Source: Novosphingobium sp. (GTDB taxonomy: Bacteria; Pseudomonadota; Alphaproteobacteria; Sphingomonadales; Sphingomonadaceae). From it: a stretch of 36,025 bases of DNA. Below are positions 24,348 through 33,469 of this stretch, piece after piece; the stretch's first letter is position 1, and every line of letters starts with the position of its first letter. The notes below the pieces were generated by a model, which saw only the letters and a list, made by a program, of their open reading frames with translations, was not told the DNA's origin and searched no databases. The position numbers were made by a program, and so were the translations under genes. The stretch lies in NCBI GenBank assembly GCA_028697875.1, contig JAQVEQ010000002.1, positions 1 through 36,025 on the forward strand, in the 5' to 3' direction.

Positions 24348-25880
24348 ATGAGCGATCCGCAACCCAGCTACACGTTGATCGCGCCGTCCCGGCGGTTCAT
24401 CGCCGGGGTGGTGCTGGCGCTCAGCAACTTCATGGTCGTGCTCGACATGACCATCGCCAACGTGTCGGTGCCGCACATTTCCGGCAATCTGGGCATTTCC
24501 GCGTCGCAGGGGACGTGGGTCATCACCTCCTACGCCGTGGCCGAAGCAATCTGCGTGCCTTTGACCGGCTGGCTCGCGCAGCGGTTCGGCGCAGTGCGGG
24601 TGTTCATTGGCAGCATGGTCGGTTTCGGCATGTTTTCCATGCTGTGCGGCCTGTCGCAGACCCTGGAAATGCTCGTGCTGTGCCGTATCGGGCAGGGGTT
24701 GTGCGGCGGGCCGATCATGCCGATGTCGCAAACGCTTCTTCTGCGGCTCTATCCGCCGGAAATGCGCGGACGGGCCATGGGGACATGGGCGATGACGACG
24801 CTGCTGGGGCCGGCCATGGGGCCGATCCTGGGCGGCACGATCAGCGACAACTGGAGCTGGCACTGGATATTCTTCATCAACGTCCCCATCGTCGCGCTGG
24901 GAACCATGGCCGCCCTTGCGTTGCTGCGCCCGCTCGAGACGCCGAGGCGCCTCGTGCCGATCGATGCGATCGGGCTGGTCCTGCTGGTGTTCTGGATCGG
25001 CTGTTTGCAGGTCATGCTCGACATCGGCCGGGAACACGACTGGTTCGGGGATCCGATGGTCGCAGCACTGGGTATCTGTTCGGTCATCGGCTTTGTCGTT
25101 TTCGTCATATGGGAGCTGACGGAGGAGCATCCGGTCGTGAACCTGCGGGTATTCCGCAATGTCGGGTTTACGTTCGGGGTGATCGCGCTGGCCCTATGTT
25201 TCGGCGCCTATTTCGCCAGTATCGTCATCATTCCCCAATGGCTGCAGATATCGATGGGCTATACCGCGACCATAGCTGGTGTCGCGACGGCCTTTACGGC
25301 GATGAGCGCGCTGACGACGTCGGCAATCGCAGCCAGGCTGCTGGGGAAGGTGGATCCCCGCATCATGGTGTCCAGCGGGGTCGTCTGGCTGGGGCTGATG
25401 GCCCTGTGGCGCAGCACGCACTGGACCAGCGACGCCGATTTCTGGACGCTTGCTTTGCCGCAACTGGTCCAGGGGGTCGCGATGCCATTCTTCATGGTGC
25501 CTCTGACGGCGATCACGCTGGGGGCGGTCCCGGCTGCCGATACCGCCTCGGCGGCAGGCTTGCAGAATTTCCTTCGCACCATGGCTGCGGCCATTGCCGC
25601 ATCCCTTGTCCTGACCCTGTGGGAAAATTCCCAGCATGTAACGCGCAACGAAATTGTTTCGAACCTGCAGCCCGACGACGTGATGCGCAGCCTGACGGAT
25701 AACGGTTTCTCGGTGCTCCAGGCGTGGCAGACGATTTCCAATCTCACCGACCAGCAAGCGGTGGCAGTCGCGGTCAATCATGTGTTCCTGCTGTCCGCGA
25801 TCGCGCTGTTCTTTTCAGCGGGTATCGTCTGGCTGTCGCCGAGGCCCGGGGGGACGGTGGACCGGTCGGCCGCTCACTGA
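24348..25880 (+). CDS. DHA2-family (EmrB-like) MFS drug efflux transporter
   Basis: 'LSNFMVVLDMTIANVSVPHISGNLGIS...TWVITSYAVAEAICVPLTGWLAQRFG', 'GPAMGPILGGTISDNWSWHWIFFINVPI'. Confidence 0.95.
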   Translation: MSDPQPSYTLIAPSRRFIAGVVLALSNFMVVLDMTIANVSVPHISGNLGISASQGTWVITSYAVAEAICVPLTGWLAQRFGAVRVFIGSMVGFGMFSMLCGLSQTLEMLVLCRIGQGLCGGPIMPMSQTLLLRLYPPEMRGRAMGTWAMTTLLGPAMGPILGGTISDNWSWHWIFFINVPIVALGTMAALALLRPLETPRRLVPIDAIGLVLLVFWIGCLQVMLDIGREHDWFGDPMVAALGICSVIGFVVFVIWELTEEHPVVNLRVFRNVGFTFGVIALALCFGAYFASIVIIPQWLQISMGYTATIAGVATAFTAMSALTTSAIAARLLGKVDPRIMVSSGVVWLGLMALWRSTHWTSDADFWTLALPQLVQGVAMPFFMVPLTAITLGAVPAADTASAAGLQNFLRTMAAAIAASLVLTLWENSQHVTRNEIVSNLQPDDVMRSLTDNGFSVLQAWQTISNLTDQQAVAVAVNHVFLLSAIALFFSAGIVWLSPRPGGTVDRSAAH

Positions 25881-25919
25881 TCCATGCGCCTACAGGCGGC
25901 GCGGGGATAGCCCTGCCGT

Positions 25920-26747
25920 TCAGTCCAGCTCGTCGTGCTCCAGGCTGTATTGGTCGGTCAGTGTGCTCACTTCGTGCGAATGGCCGAACTCGTCCGTGAA
26001 GCCATATTCGGCTGCCACTTCCGCCGACCAGAAATTCCGCCCGCTACGTTCCATCACATCGGGATCGGCCGCAATCGCCACGATTGCGCGCCCGGAATAG
26101 CGCGGGGTTTCCGGCTTGGACGGGTCGGTTGAATAGCCGTTGGGCCACACGGTCAGCACGGCGACGTGATGCGGTGCGAGTTCGAGCGAGGTATCGTGAG
26201 TCAAACGCGCAATCGCCGCTTTGCCGACGCCATAGGCCGTGTTGTAACGATAGCGGAGGGCACCCCGTCCGGAGATGTTGACGATCAGGCCGGGGGCCTC
26301 CCGCGTCGCGGACCGTATCATCAGCGGTGCGGCGAGCGCGGTCGTGAAATAGGCTGCCCTGCCGGGGACCTCGACCACCGTGTGCCACAGGCTGTTCGGT
26401 GTTTCCCAGATCCGCTTGCCGATCATCTCCGGGAACGTGGGCGTGGAAAAGACGCTGTTGACGACGATGTCGAGCCGTCCATGCCGCTCTTCGATCTCGG
26501 CTATGGCGGCTGCAAGCTGGTCCGGGTCGGCACAGTCGCAGGCGATCGCCCGGCCGCTCCCGCCCTGCGTTTCTATCGTGTGCAGCGTGTGCGCAAGCGT
26601 GTCGTTCCGCCCATCTCCCGCGACACCGGCGGTTCGTCCGAGCAGGTAGACGAAGGCACCGGCTGCACCCAGCTCAATTGCCGCTCCTTGGCCGATGCCC
26701 CGGCTTGCACCGGCCACCAGTGCCACGCGTTCTTCCAGTTCCCTCAT
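25920..26747 (-). CDS. Short-chain dehydrogenase/reductase
   Basis: 'LEERVALVAGASRGIGQGAAIELGAAGAFVYLLGRT', 'DIVVNSVFS', 'YNTAYGVGKAAIARLTHDTSLEL'. Confidence 0.9.
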   Translation of the reverse strand: MRELEERVALVAGASRGIGQGAAIELGAAGAFVYLLGRTAGVAGDGRNDTLAHTLHTIETQGGSGRAIACDCADPDQLAAAIAEIEERHGRLDIVVNSVFSTPTFPEMIGKRIWETPNSLWHTVVEVPGRAAYFTTALAAPLMIRSATREAPGLIVNISGRGALRYRYNTAYGVGKAAIARLTHDTSLELAPHHVAVLTVWPNGYSTDPSKPETPRYSGRAIVAIAADPDVMERSGRNFWSAEVAAEYGFTDEFGHSHEVSTLTDQYSLEHDELD

Positions 26748-26998
26748 GCCTCAAATCCCCGGTTCCCGTTTTTACGTTTGCGTCGCTTATCACGAAATCG
26801 GGTCGGAGCGCGGGACGAAGTGCGGGTGCGCCCTCAGCCTTTTGGGGAGGCCGTTCGCTGAGGCTCTGTTCGCTCGCGAAGCGCGTGGCCAGCGCCGCCA
26901 ACGGCCGATCTCGTCCCCCGCGTTTCCTGCCGGGATGCGGTTGCGGATGGGGATGCAGATGTGCAAGTCTGGCTCCCGAGGTATCGGGGAAATGGACA

Positions 26999-27667
26999 AT
27001 GATCTGGTCCGATCAAGGATTCGCCAACCGGGCGGAGGCGGGAAAGCATCTCGCCAAGGCTGTCGAGGCGCTTGGGTTGCACGATCCGGTGGTGCTCGCC
27101 TTGCCGCGCGGCGGTGTGCCGGTGGCATTCGAAGTGGCAAAGGCGCTTGGCGCGCCGCTCGACGTCCTGCTGGTGCGCAAGATCGGCGCGCCCGGTCATG
27201 AAGAATACGGCATCGGCGCCGTGGTGGACGGCGACAACCCACAGCTCGTGATCGACGAGGGGGCAGCGCGCATGGTGGGGGCCGATCAGGCCTATATCGA
27301 CGGCGAGGTCGCAAGACAGCTGGAGGAGATCGAGCGGCGCCGTGCCATCTACCGGCCGGGGCCTGCCATTCCGCTCAAGGGGCGGACAGTGCTCGTCGTC
27401 GATGACGGAATTGCCACGGGCGGCACAGTGCGGGCGGCATTGAAAGCGTTGGCCGCAGCCGGTGCCGGAAAGGTCGTGCTGGCCGTGCCGGTAGCCCCGG
27501 CCGATGTGCTGCCCGAAATGCGCGAACTGTGCGACGATGTCGTCTGCCTTGCATCGCCCGAACCGTTCTATGCCGTCGGCGCGCAGTACAGCGACTTTAC
27601 CCAGACGGAGGACGAGGAAGTCGTCAAGCTGCTTGCAGACGCGCGGGTGTGGGCGATGGGAGACTAG
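26999..27667 (+). CDS. Phosphoribosyltransferase family protein (COG1926-like)
   Basis: 'VVLALPRGGVPVAFEVAKALGAPLDVLLVRKIGAPGHEEYGIGAV', 'GRTVLVVDDGIATGGTVRAALKAL' (PRPP-binding motif); ATG at 26999. Confidence 0.88.
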   Translation: MIWSDQGFANRAEAGKHLAKAVEALGLHDPVVLALPRGGVPVAFEVAKALGAPLDVLLVRKIGAPGHEEYGIGAVVDGDNPQLVIDEGAARMVGADQAYIDGEVARQLEEIERRRAIYRPGPAIPLKGRTVLVVDDGIATGGTVRAALKALAAAGAGKVVLAVPVAPADVLPEMRELCDDVVCLASPEPFYAVGAQYSDFTQTEDEEVVKLLADARVWAMGD

Positions 27668-27680
27668 GGGCATTTCCTCC

Positions 27681-28730
27681 ATGCAAACTTCCGGCAGCCC
27701 GCCGTCGTCGGTGCGGCTCGAGATGGACGACAATGTCGATCCGGCGCTGTTGCGTTTCCTGCTCGATCCCCGCAGTTTCGGCGAAGGCGTCGAAGACGTG
27801 ACGATGGTCGAAAGCCACATGTCGCTCGTCTTCCTGGCTGGCGAGCGGGCCTACAAGCTGAAGAAACCGATCGCCTTCGATGCGCTCGATTTCCGGACCC
27901 TGGAACAGCGGCATGTGAACTGCGAGCGCGAAGTTACGCTCAACCGGGCCCTGTCGCCTGATATCTATCAGGGGCTCGAACCGGTCACGCGCGACAGTGC
28001 GGGGCGGCTGCACCTCGGCGGCGCGGGGGACATCGTCGAATGGCTGGTGGTCATGCGCCGGCTGGACGAGGCGCGCTTGCTGGACCACGCCATCGCTGCC
28101 GGCACGGTCGCGCGCGGGGACATCGAAAACCTGATTGCCACTCTCGGCCCCTTCTATGCCCGGCCGCTCGTTTCGCGGCCCTCTCGCGAGGACATGATGG
28201 CGGGGTGGGGGGAGATGCTGGAACGAACCGCACAATCTCTCCGCCGTCCCGACTTCGGGCTTCCGCGCGGCCGGGTGGAAGAGGCGCTTTCCGGGCTTTT
28301 ACGGTTTCTCGCCGAAGAGAAGGAACTGCTCCTGGCACGTATCGACGGGGGCTGGATTCGCGAATGCCACGGGGACCTTCGGCCCCAGCATGTCTATCTG
28401 GGGCCGCCCCTGCGCCTGATCGACCGGCTCGAATACGATGAGCGGTTGCGCCTGCGCGACCCCTTCGAAGAAATCATGGATCTCGGCCTCGAATGCGAAC
28501 GCATGGGAGCGCCGTGGATCCTACCGATGCTCGTCGATGGCGTGAGCGTCTGCCTGGGTGATCGTCCCGATCCGCGCCTGATTGCATTCTATGGCGGGAT
28601 GCGCGCCGTCTTGCGCGCCCGTTTCGCTATCGAACATCTCGACGGTGCGAGAGGCGAGCCCGAGCAATGGCGTGCGCGGGCGATGGCGAGCCTCGACCTG
28701 GCGTGCAGGTGCGTCTGCACTCAATCGTAA
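27681..28730 (+). CDS. Aminoglycoside phosphotransferase-like kinase (COG2187-type, without P-loop domain)
   Basis: 'VESHMSLVFLAGERAYKLKKPIAFDALDFRTLEQRHVNCEREVTLNRALSPDIY', 'ECHGDLRPQHVYLGPPLRLIDRLEYDERLRLRDPFEEIMDLGLECERMG'. Confidence 0.85.
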   Translation: MQTSGSPPSSVRLEMDDNVDPALLRFLLDPRSFGEGVEDVTMVESHMSLVFLAGERAYKLKKPIAFDALDFRTLEQRHVNCEREVTLNRALSPDIYQGLEPVTRDSAGRLHLGGAGDIVEWLVVMRRLDEARLLDHAIAAGTVARGDIENLIATLGPFYARPLVSRPSREDMMAGWGEMLERTAQSLRRPDFGLPRGRVEEALSGLLRFLAEEKELLLARIDGGWIRECHGDLRPQHVYLGPPLRLIDRLEYDERLRLRDPFEEIMDLGLECERMGAPWILPMLVDGVSVCLGDRPDPRLIAFYGGMRAVLRARFAIEHLDGARGEPEQWRARAMASLDLACRCVCTQS

Positions 28731-29722
28731 GGCACGAGATCGTAGAACGGTTCGCCGCTGTGCAGGCGCGCGATTGCGGCCGCGAACAGGGGCGCGGCGG
28801 ACACGATGCCGAGCCGCGCCTGACCGGCTGCGGAGGGAGCCACCTCCACGCCGTCGCAGACAAACACCATGTCCGGGCCGTCCTCCGCGAAAAGCGCGGG
28901 CGCCCCATCGGAGAGCAGCCCATGGGCGGCCGCTGCGATCGTCCTGACCGCTCCCCTTTCCCGGCAGGCCTTGGCCGCCCGGACGATCGTGCCTCCGCTG
29001 GCGATCAGGTCGTCGACGATGATCGCTACGCATCCTTCCACTTCGCCGGCGAATAGCGAGCCCGACACCACGCCCCCGCTGCGATGCTTTTCGAGCAGGG
29101 CGTTTGTGACCGGCCGACCCAGCCGTTCTTCCAGGACGGTCCGGAACAGGTTTGCGCGCTTGGCGCCGCCGCTATCGGGAGAAACGACCGCGACCGGCTG
29201 TTCCCCAAGCAGCGGCAGGAGGTGTTCGGCAAGTACCGCCGCCGAAGGCAGGTTCTCCGCGCGGCATGAGCCGAAGGCATTCTCGAAGGCGGCGACATTG
29301 TGAATTTCGAACGTCATCAGGCAATCGGTGCCCATGGCCTCGAACAGGTTCGCGACGTAGCGCATGTTTACCGGATCGCGCGGCTTGGTCCGCCGGTCCT
29401 TGCGCGCATAGGGCAGGTAAGGCGTCACCGCCGTGACGCGCGCGGCGCCCGCCTGCTTGAGCGCGCCGATGAAGAACAGCAGCCGCATCAGTTTATCGTT
29501 GGGGGATTGCCCCGCGTCGCCTGCCAGGCTGTGGATCACGTAGACGTCGCGATTGCCGACTTCGACCAGAGGCCGGACCTTGTGTTCGCCATCGACGAAG
29601 TCGCGTTCCTCGTGCGGGCTCAGTTCCAGGCCGAGCCCGGCGGCGACGGCTTCGCCGAAACGTCGACTGGCGCCGAGCGCGAAGAGGATCGGGGGCGATG
29701 TCGGGAAAGCTGGCTGTGGCAC
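28721..29722 (-). CDS. Ribose-phosphate pyrophosphokinase-like protein (divergent Prs paralogue)
   Basis: 'AVTPYLPYARKDRRTKPRDPVNMRYVANLFEAMGTDCLMTFEIHN', 'AVVSPDSGGAKRANLF', 'IVDDLIASGGTIVRAAKACRERGA'. Confidence 0.88.
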   Translation of the reverse strand: MPQPAFPTSPPILFALGASRRFGEAVAAGLGLELSPHEERDFVDGEHKVRPLVEVGNRDVYVIHSLAGDAGQSPNDKLMRLLFFIGALKQAGAARVTAVTPYLPYARKDRRTKPRDPVNMRYVANLFEAMGTDCLMTFEIHNVAAFENAFGSCRAENLPSAAVLAEHLLPLLGEQPVAVVSPDSGGAKRANLFRTVLEERLGRPVTNALLEKHRSGGVVSGSLFAGEVEGCVAIIVDDLIASGGTIVRAAKACRERGAVRTIAAAAHGLLSDGAPALFAEDGPDMVFVCDGVEVAPSAAGQARLGIVSAAPLFAAAIARLHSGEPFYDLVPYD

Positions 29723-29795
29723 GGTTGCGGCCTCCCTGCGTTGGAAGCCGGATGTAACAACAAACCGCGGCCGTGCCTAGCGGAGGGGCTTGGCA

Positions 29796-30887
29796 TCAGG
29801 GGCGGGCGAGAAGCAGCCTGCCGTCCGGTGCCAGCGTCATTCCCGTGCCGAGACGGCGGCATTCCAGGTTCAAAGTTTCCGCCAGCCACTGCCTCTCTTC
29901 CACGCTGGCCCGGTTCAGCCGGAAACGTTCGAGCCTGTAAGGCAGCATCTCGAGCGTGGCGAAAGTGCCGTCCGGCAGAAGCGAGAGGAGAGGGGCCAGA
30001 ACCAGGTCGGGACGAAAACTCTCGTGGCCGTGGATCCCTTCGTAATCGTTGATGAGGTCGCCGCAGCCATAGAGGATGGCCCTGTCGCGATAGATCTCGA
30101 CTCCGCGGGGATGGTGGGACGAATGGCCATGCACGACGTCGGCGCCGGCTTCGGCTATCAGGAAATGGGCAAAGGCGCGTTCCTGCACCTCGATCTCGTA
30201 GCCCCAGTTGCCGCCCCGATGGATGGAGACGGCGACAATGTCACCCGTTCTCCGGTCCTGTGCGATCCTTTCGGCCAAGCGGTACGCCGAGGCATCCAGT
30301 CGGCCGCTGACGACGTGCACGCCGGGCCGCCCTGCGCCTGCAGCCCATTCCGGTGGAACCCCGGCGGAAGGGCAGGCGACGGCGTGGACGACAAGGCGGC
30401 CCCCGCCGCATGGCAAGATGGCGGGTTCTGCGGCTTCCCTTTCCTCGTGCCCGGCTCCGGCCAGGGCGAAGCCCGCCTTGGCCAGCACGTCGAGCGTCTC
30501 CGCAAGCCCTTCCTCGCCCCAGTCGAGCACGTGATTGTTGGCCAGAACGCAGCAATCGATCCCGGCCACGGAAAGGCAGGGGAGGTTGGCCGGATTCATC
30601 CGGTAGTTGATCCCCTTGGGCAGGTATTGCTCCGAAAGGGTGACGGCCGTTTCGAGATTGACGATGCGCAGGTCGGGCGCGTGCGCCTCGATCTCCGCGA
30701 GTGCATCCCCCCAGATATATTCCGGCGCGACACCGCGCGGGATCGGCCCGTTCCTGCGCTCGGCAAGCGCAATATAATCGCATGCCGACCTGCAATAGTG
30801 TTCATGGATCGCGGAAGGGGCCGGGAAGGGCTGTATCTGGTCGATCCCCCGGCCGAGCATGACATCTCCTGCCAGCATGATCTTCAC
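29796..30887 (-). CDS. CapA family metallophosphoesterase-like protein
   Basis: 'KIMLAGDVMLGRGIDQ', 'IVNLETAVT', 'CVLANNHVLDWGEEGL', 'SIHRGGNWGYEI', 'GADVVHGHSSHHPRGVEIYRDRAILYGCGDLINDY'. Confidence 0.9.
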   Translation of the reverse strand: MKIMLAGDVMLGRGIDQIQPFPAPSAIHEHYCRSACDYIALAERRNGPIPRGVAPEYIWGDALAEIEAHAPDLRIVNLETAVTLSEQYLPKGINYRMNPANLPCLSVAGIDCCVLANNHVLDWGEEGLAETLDVLAKAGFALAGAGHEEREAAEPAILPCGGGRLVVHAVACPSAGVPPEWAAGAGRPGVHVVSGRLDASAYRLAERIAQDRRTGDIVAVSIHRGGNWGYEIEVQERAFAHFLIAEAGADVVHGHSSHHPRGVEIYRDRAILYGCGDLINDYEGIHGHESFRPDLVLAPLLSLLPDGTFATLEMLPYRLERFRLNRASVEERQWLAETLNLECRRLGTGMTLAPDGRLLLARP

Positions 30888-30933
30888 CGACGGTTCTCCT
30901 CGTCCATAGGAGGCGAAGAAGCTTACGAAGCCG

Positions 30934-33312
30934 TCACTTTTCCGCTTCCGCGATGGAGCGGATCGTGCGGACGAAGCTGTCCGGGTTGAGCGAGATCGAG
31001 TCGATCCGCTCTTCGACCAGGAAGGCCGCGAAATCGGGATAGTTGCTGGGCGCCTGCCCGCAGATGCCGATCTTGATGTCCGCCTCGTGGGCCTTGGCGA
31101 TGGCTTGGGCGACCATGCGCTTTACCGCTTCGTCCCGCTCGTCGAACAGGTCGGCCAGCAGGTCGGAGTCCCGGTCCACCCCCAGCGTCAGTTGGGTGAG
31201 ATCGTTGGAACCGATCGAAAAACCGTCGAAGTGCCTGGCGAATTCCTCGGCCAGGATGACGTTCGAAGGGATTTCGCACATCATGTAGACTTGCAGGCCG
31301 TTTTCCCCGCGCCTCAGGCCGTTCTCGGCCATGGTTGCCAGCACGCGTTCCGCTTCGGCAGGCGTCCGGCAGAACGGCACCATGACGATGACATTGTCGA
31401 AGCCCAGTTCGTCGCGCACTCGCTTGAGTGCCTGGCATTCCAGGGCGAAACCCTCGCGATAGCGCTCGTTGTAATAGCGCGAGGCCCCTCGGAACCCGAG
31501 CATGGGGTTCTCTTCCAGCGGTTCGAAGGCGCTGCCGCCGACGAGGTGGGCATATTCGTTGGTCTTGAAATCGCTCAGCCGCACGATTGTCGGGTGCGGA
31601 TGATAGGGCGAGGCAAGCTTGGCGATCCCGCGCGAGAGCAGGTCGACGAAGTAGTCCGCCGGGGAAGCGTAACCGCGCGTCAGTTCACTGATTGTCCGGT
31701 TGTCTTCGGCGCTGACCCGTTCCGGGTGGATGAGCGCCATCGGATGGACCTTGATAAGGTTGTTGACGATGAATTCCATGCGGGCGAGGCCGACGCCTTT
31801 CGCCGGCAGGCGCCACCACTGGAAGGCTCCGCCGGGATCGGCGATGTTTACCATCACGTTCGTGCGGGTTTCGGGCAGGGAGCCGATATCGACCTCTTCG
31901 CTCTCGAAGGCGAGCAGTCCCTCGTAGATGAGGCCCTTTTCCCCGCCGGCGCAGGAAATGGTGATATCCTGGCCGTCGCGCAGGACCTCCGTCGCGTTGC
32001 CCGTGCCGACGACGGCAGGCACGCCGAGTTCGCGGCTGACGATGGCGGCGTGGCTGGTGTTGCCGCCATGATCGGTGACGATGCCGGCGGCGCGCTTCAT
32101 CACCGGCACCCAGTCGGGATCGGTGTTGCCGGTCACCAGTATCGCGCCGTCGGGGAAGCGGCCGATGTCGGCCGCGTCGCGGATGACGCAGGCCTTGCCG
32201 GAAGCGATCGCGCCGCCCACTGCCACGCCGGTCAGGACCGGTTCGGCCTTGTCCTTCAGGTGATAGGTGAGGAAGCTTGTCCGGCTGCGGCCGGACTGCA
32301 CCGTTTCCGGTCGTGCCTGCACCAGGTAAAGCAGGCCGGTTTCGCCGTCCTTGGCCCATTCGAGGTCCATCGGCCTGCCGTAATGGCGCTCGACCGTGGC
32401 GGCCCATTTCCCGAGTTCGACGATCTCGTCCTCGGCGAGGACGAAGCCCTGGCGTTCGACGGGAGTCGTCTCGACAACCCTGGTCCGTTTACTGCCGCCC
32501 TTGGCATAGACCATCTTGATAGCCTTGGCCCCGCGCGTCTTCTCGATGATCGGGTGGATGCCCGGCTTGTCGAGCAAGGGTTTGAAGACGACGTACTGGT
32601 CCGGGTCGACCGCGCCCTGGACGACGGTTTCACCCAGACCCCAGGCCGCGCTGATGACAGCGGCGTCGGGAAAGCCGGTTTCCGTGTCGAGCGTGAAGAT
32701 TACGCCCGAACCGGCAAGGTCCGATCTCACCATCTGCTGGACGCCGATGGACAGCGCGACTTCGAGATGGTCGAAGCCCTTGGCCTCGCGATAGCTGATC
32801 GCCCGGTCGGTAAACAGCGATGCGTAACAGCGCAGGCAGGCATCCATCAGCGCCCGGTGCCCGCGCACGTTGAGGAAGGTTTCCTGCTGCCCTGCGAAAC
32901 TGGCGTCGGGCAGGTCTTCCGCCGTCGCACTGCTGCGCACGGCCACGGCCGGATTGTCCAGTTTCAGCCGTTCTGCCAGCTTGTCGTAAGCTGCGCGGAT
33001 GTCTGCCGCCAGCGCGTCGGGGATCGGACTGGAAAGGATCAGTTCGCGAATGGCGCTGCCCGTTTCCTGCAGCGATGCCTTGCCTGCCTGATAGTCGCCG
33101 ATCTTTTCGCGCAGCCTGGGCTCGATCCCTCCGGCGGCAATGAAGTGGCGATAGGCCGAAGCTGTAGTGGCGAACCCCGTAGGTACCCGCACGCCGCCCT
33201 TTGCCAGTTCGCGCACCATTTCCCCGAGCGATGCGTTCTTGCCGCCGACGGACGGCACGTCGCCGATTGCGATTTCTTCGAACCAGAGGATCGAGGGTTG
33301 GGTGCTGGACAT
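30934..33312 (-). CDS. ppsA: Phosphoenolpyruvate synthase
   Basis: 'VPSVGGKNASLGEMVREL', 'VAVRSSATAEDLPDASFAGQQETFLNVRG', 'GIVTDHGGNTSHAAIVSRELGVPAVVGTG', 'FSIGSNDLTQLTLGVDRDS', 'ADIKIGICGQAPSNYPDFAAFLV'. Confidence 0.95.
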   Translation of the reverse strand: MSSTQPSILWFEEIAIGDVPSVGGKNASLGEMVRELAKGGVRVPTGFATTASAYRHFIAAGGIEPRLREKIGDYQAGKASLQETGSAIRELILSSPIPDALAADIRAAYDKLAERLKLDNPAVAVRSSATAEDLPDASFAGQQETFLNVRGHRALMDACLRCYASLFTDRAISYREAKGFDHLEVALSIGVQQMVRSDLAGSGVIFTLDTETGFPDAAVISAAWGLGETVVQGAVDPDQYVVFKPLLDKPGIHPIIEKTRGAKAIKMVYAKGGSKRTRVVETTPVERQGFVLAEDEIVELGKWAATVERHYGRPMDLEWAKDGETGLLYLVQARPETVQSGRSRTSFLTYHLKDKAEPVLTGVAVGGAIASGKACVIRDAADIGRFPDGAILVTGNTDPDWVPVMKRAAGIVTDHGGNTSHAAIVSRELGVPAVVGTGNATEVLRDGQDITISCAGGEKGLIYEGLLAFESEEVDIGSLPETRTNVMVNIADPGGAFQWWRLPAKGVGLARMEFIVNNLIKVHPMALIHPERVSAEDNRTISELTRGYASPADYFVDLLSRGIAKLASPYHPHPTIVRLSDFKTNEYAHLVGGSAFEPLEENPMLGFRGASRYYNERYREGFALECQALKRVRDELGFDNVIVMVPFCRTPAEAERVLATMAENGLRRGENGLQVYMMCEIPSNVILAEEFARHFDGFSIGSNDLTQLTLGVDRDSDLLADLFDERDEAVKRMVAQAIAKAHEADIKIGICGQAPSNYPDFAAFLVEERIDSISLNPDSFVRTIRSIAEAEK

Positions 33313-33469
33313 TGCGCTGATCCTTTCCCTTTGCGTTCCCGGCGTGGCAAAGGCACCGGTGCCGGTGGATTCCGTTCAGGCGGTGGCCTCGTCCGGAGAG
33401 CGCATCGTACCGTGAAATGTTGACAGTTTGCTATAACCCGTTGCCGGAAAACGCTCTGTCAGCACTCGC

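Noticed and set aside
31087-33423. 778-aa plus-strand ORF
   Set aside because: Antisense to phosphoenolpyruvate synthase, whose motifs are unambiguous.
33410-33445. TTGACA...TATAAC resembling a sigma70 promoter between ppsA and tolC
   Set aside because: Spacing between the two hexamers is only about 8 bp and the plus orientation does not lead into a gene; likely chance.
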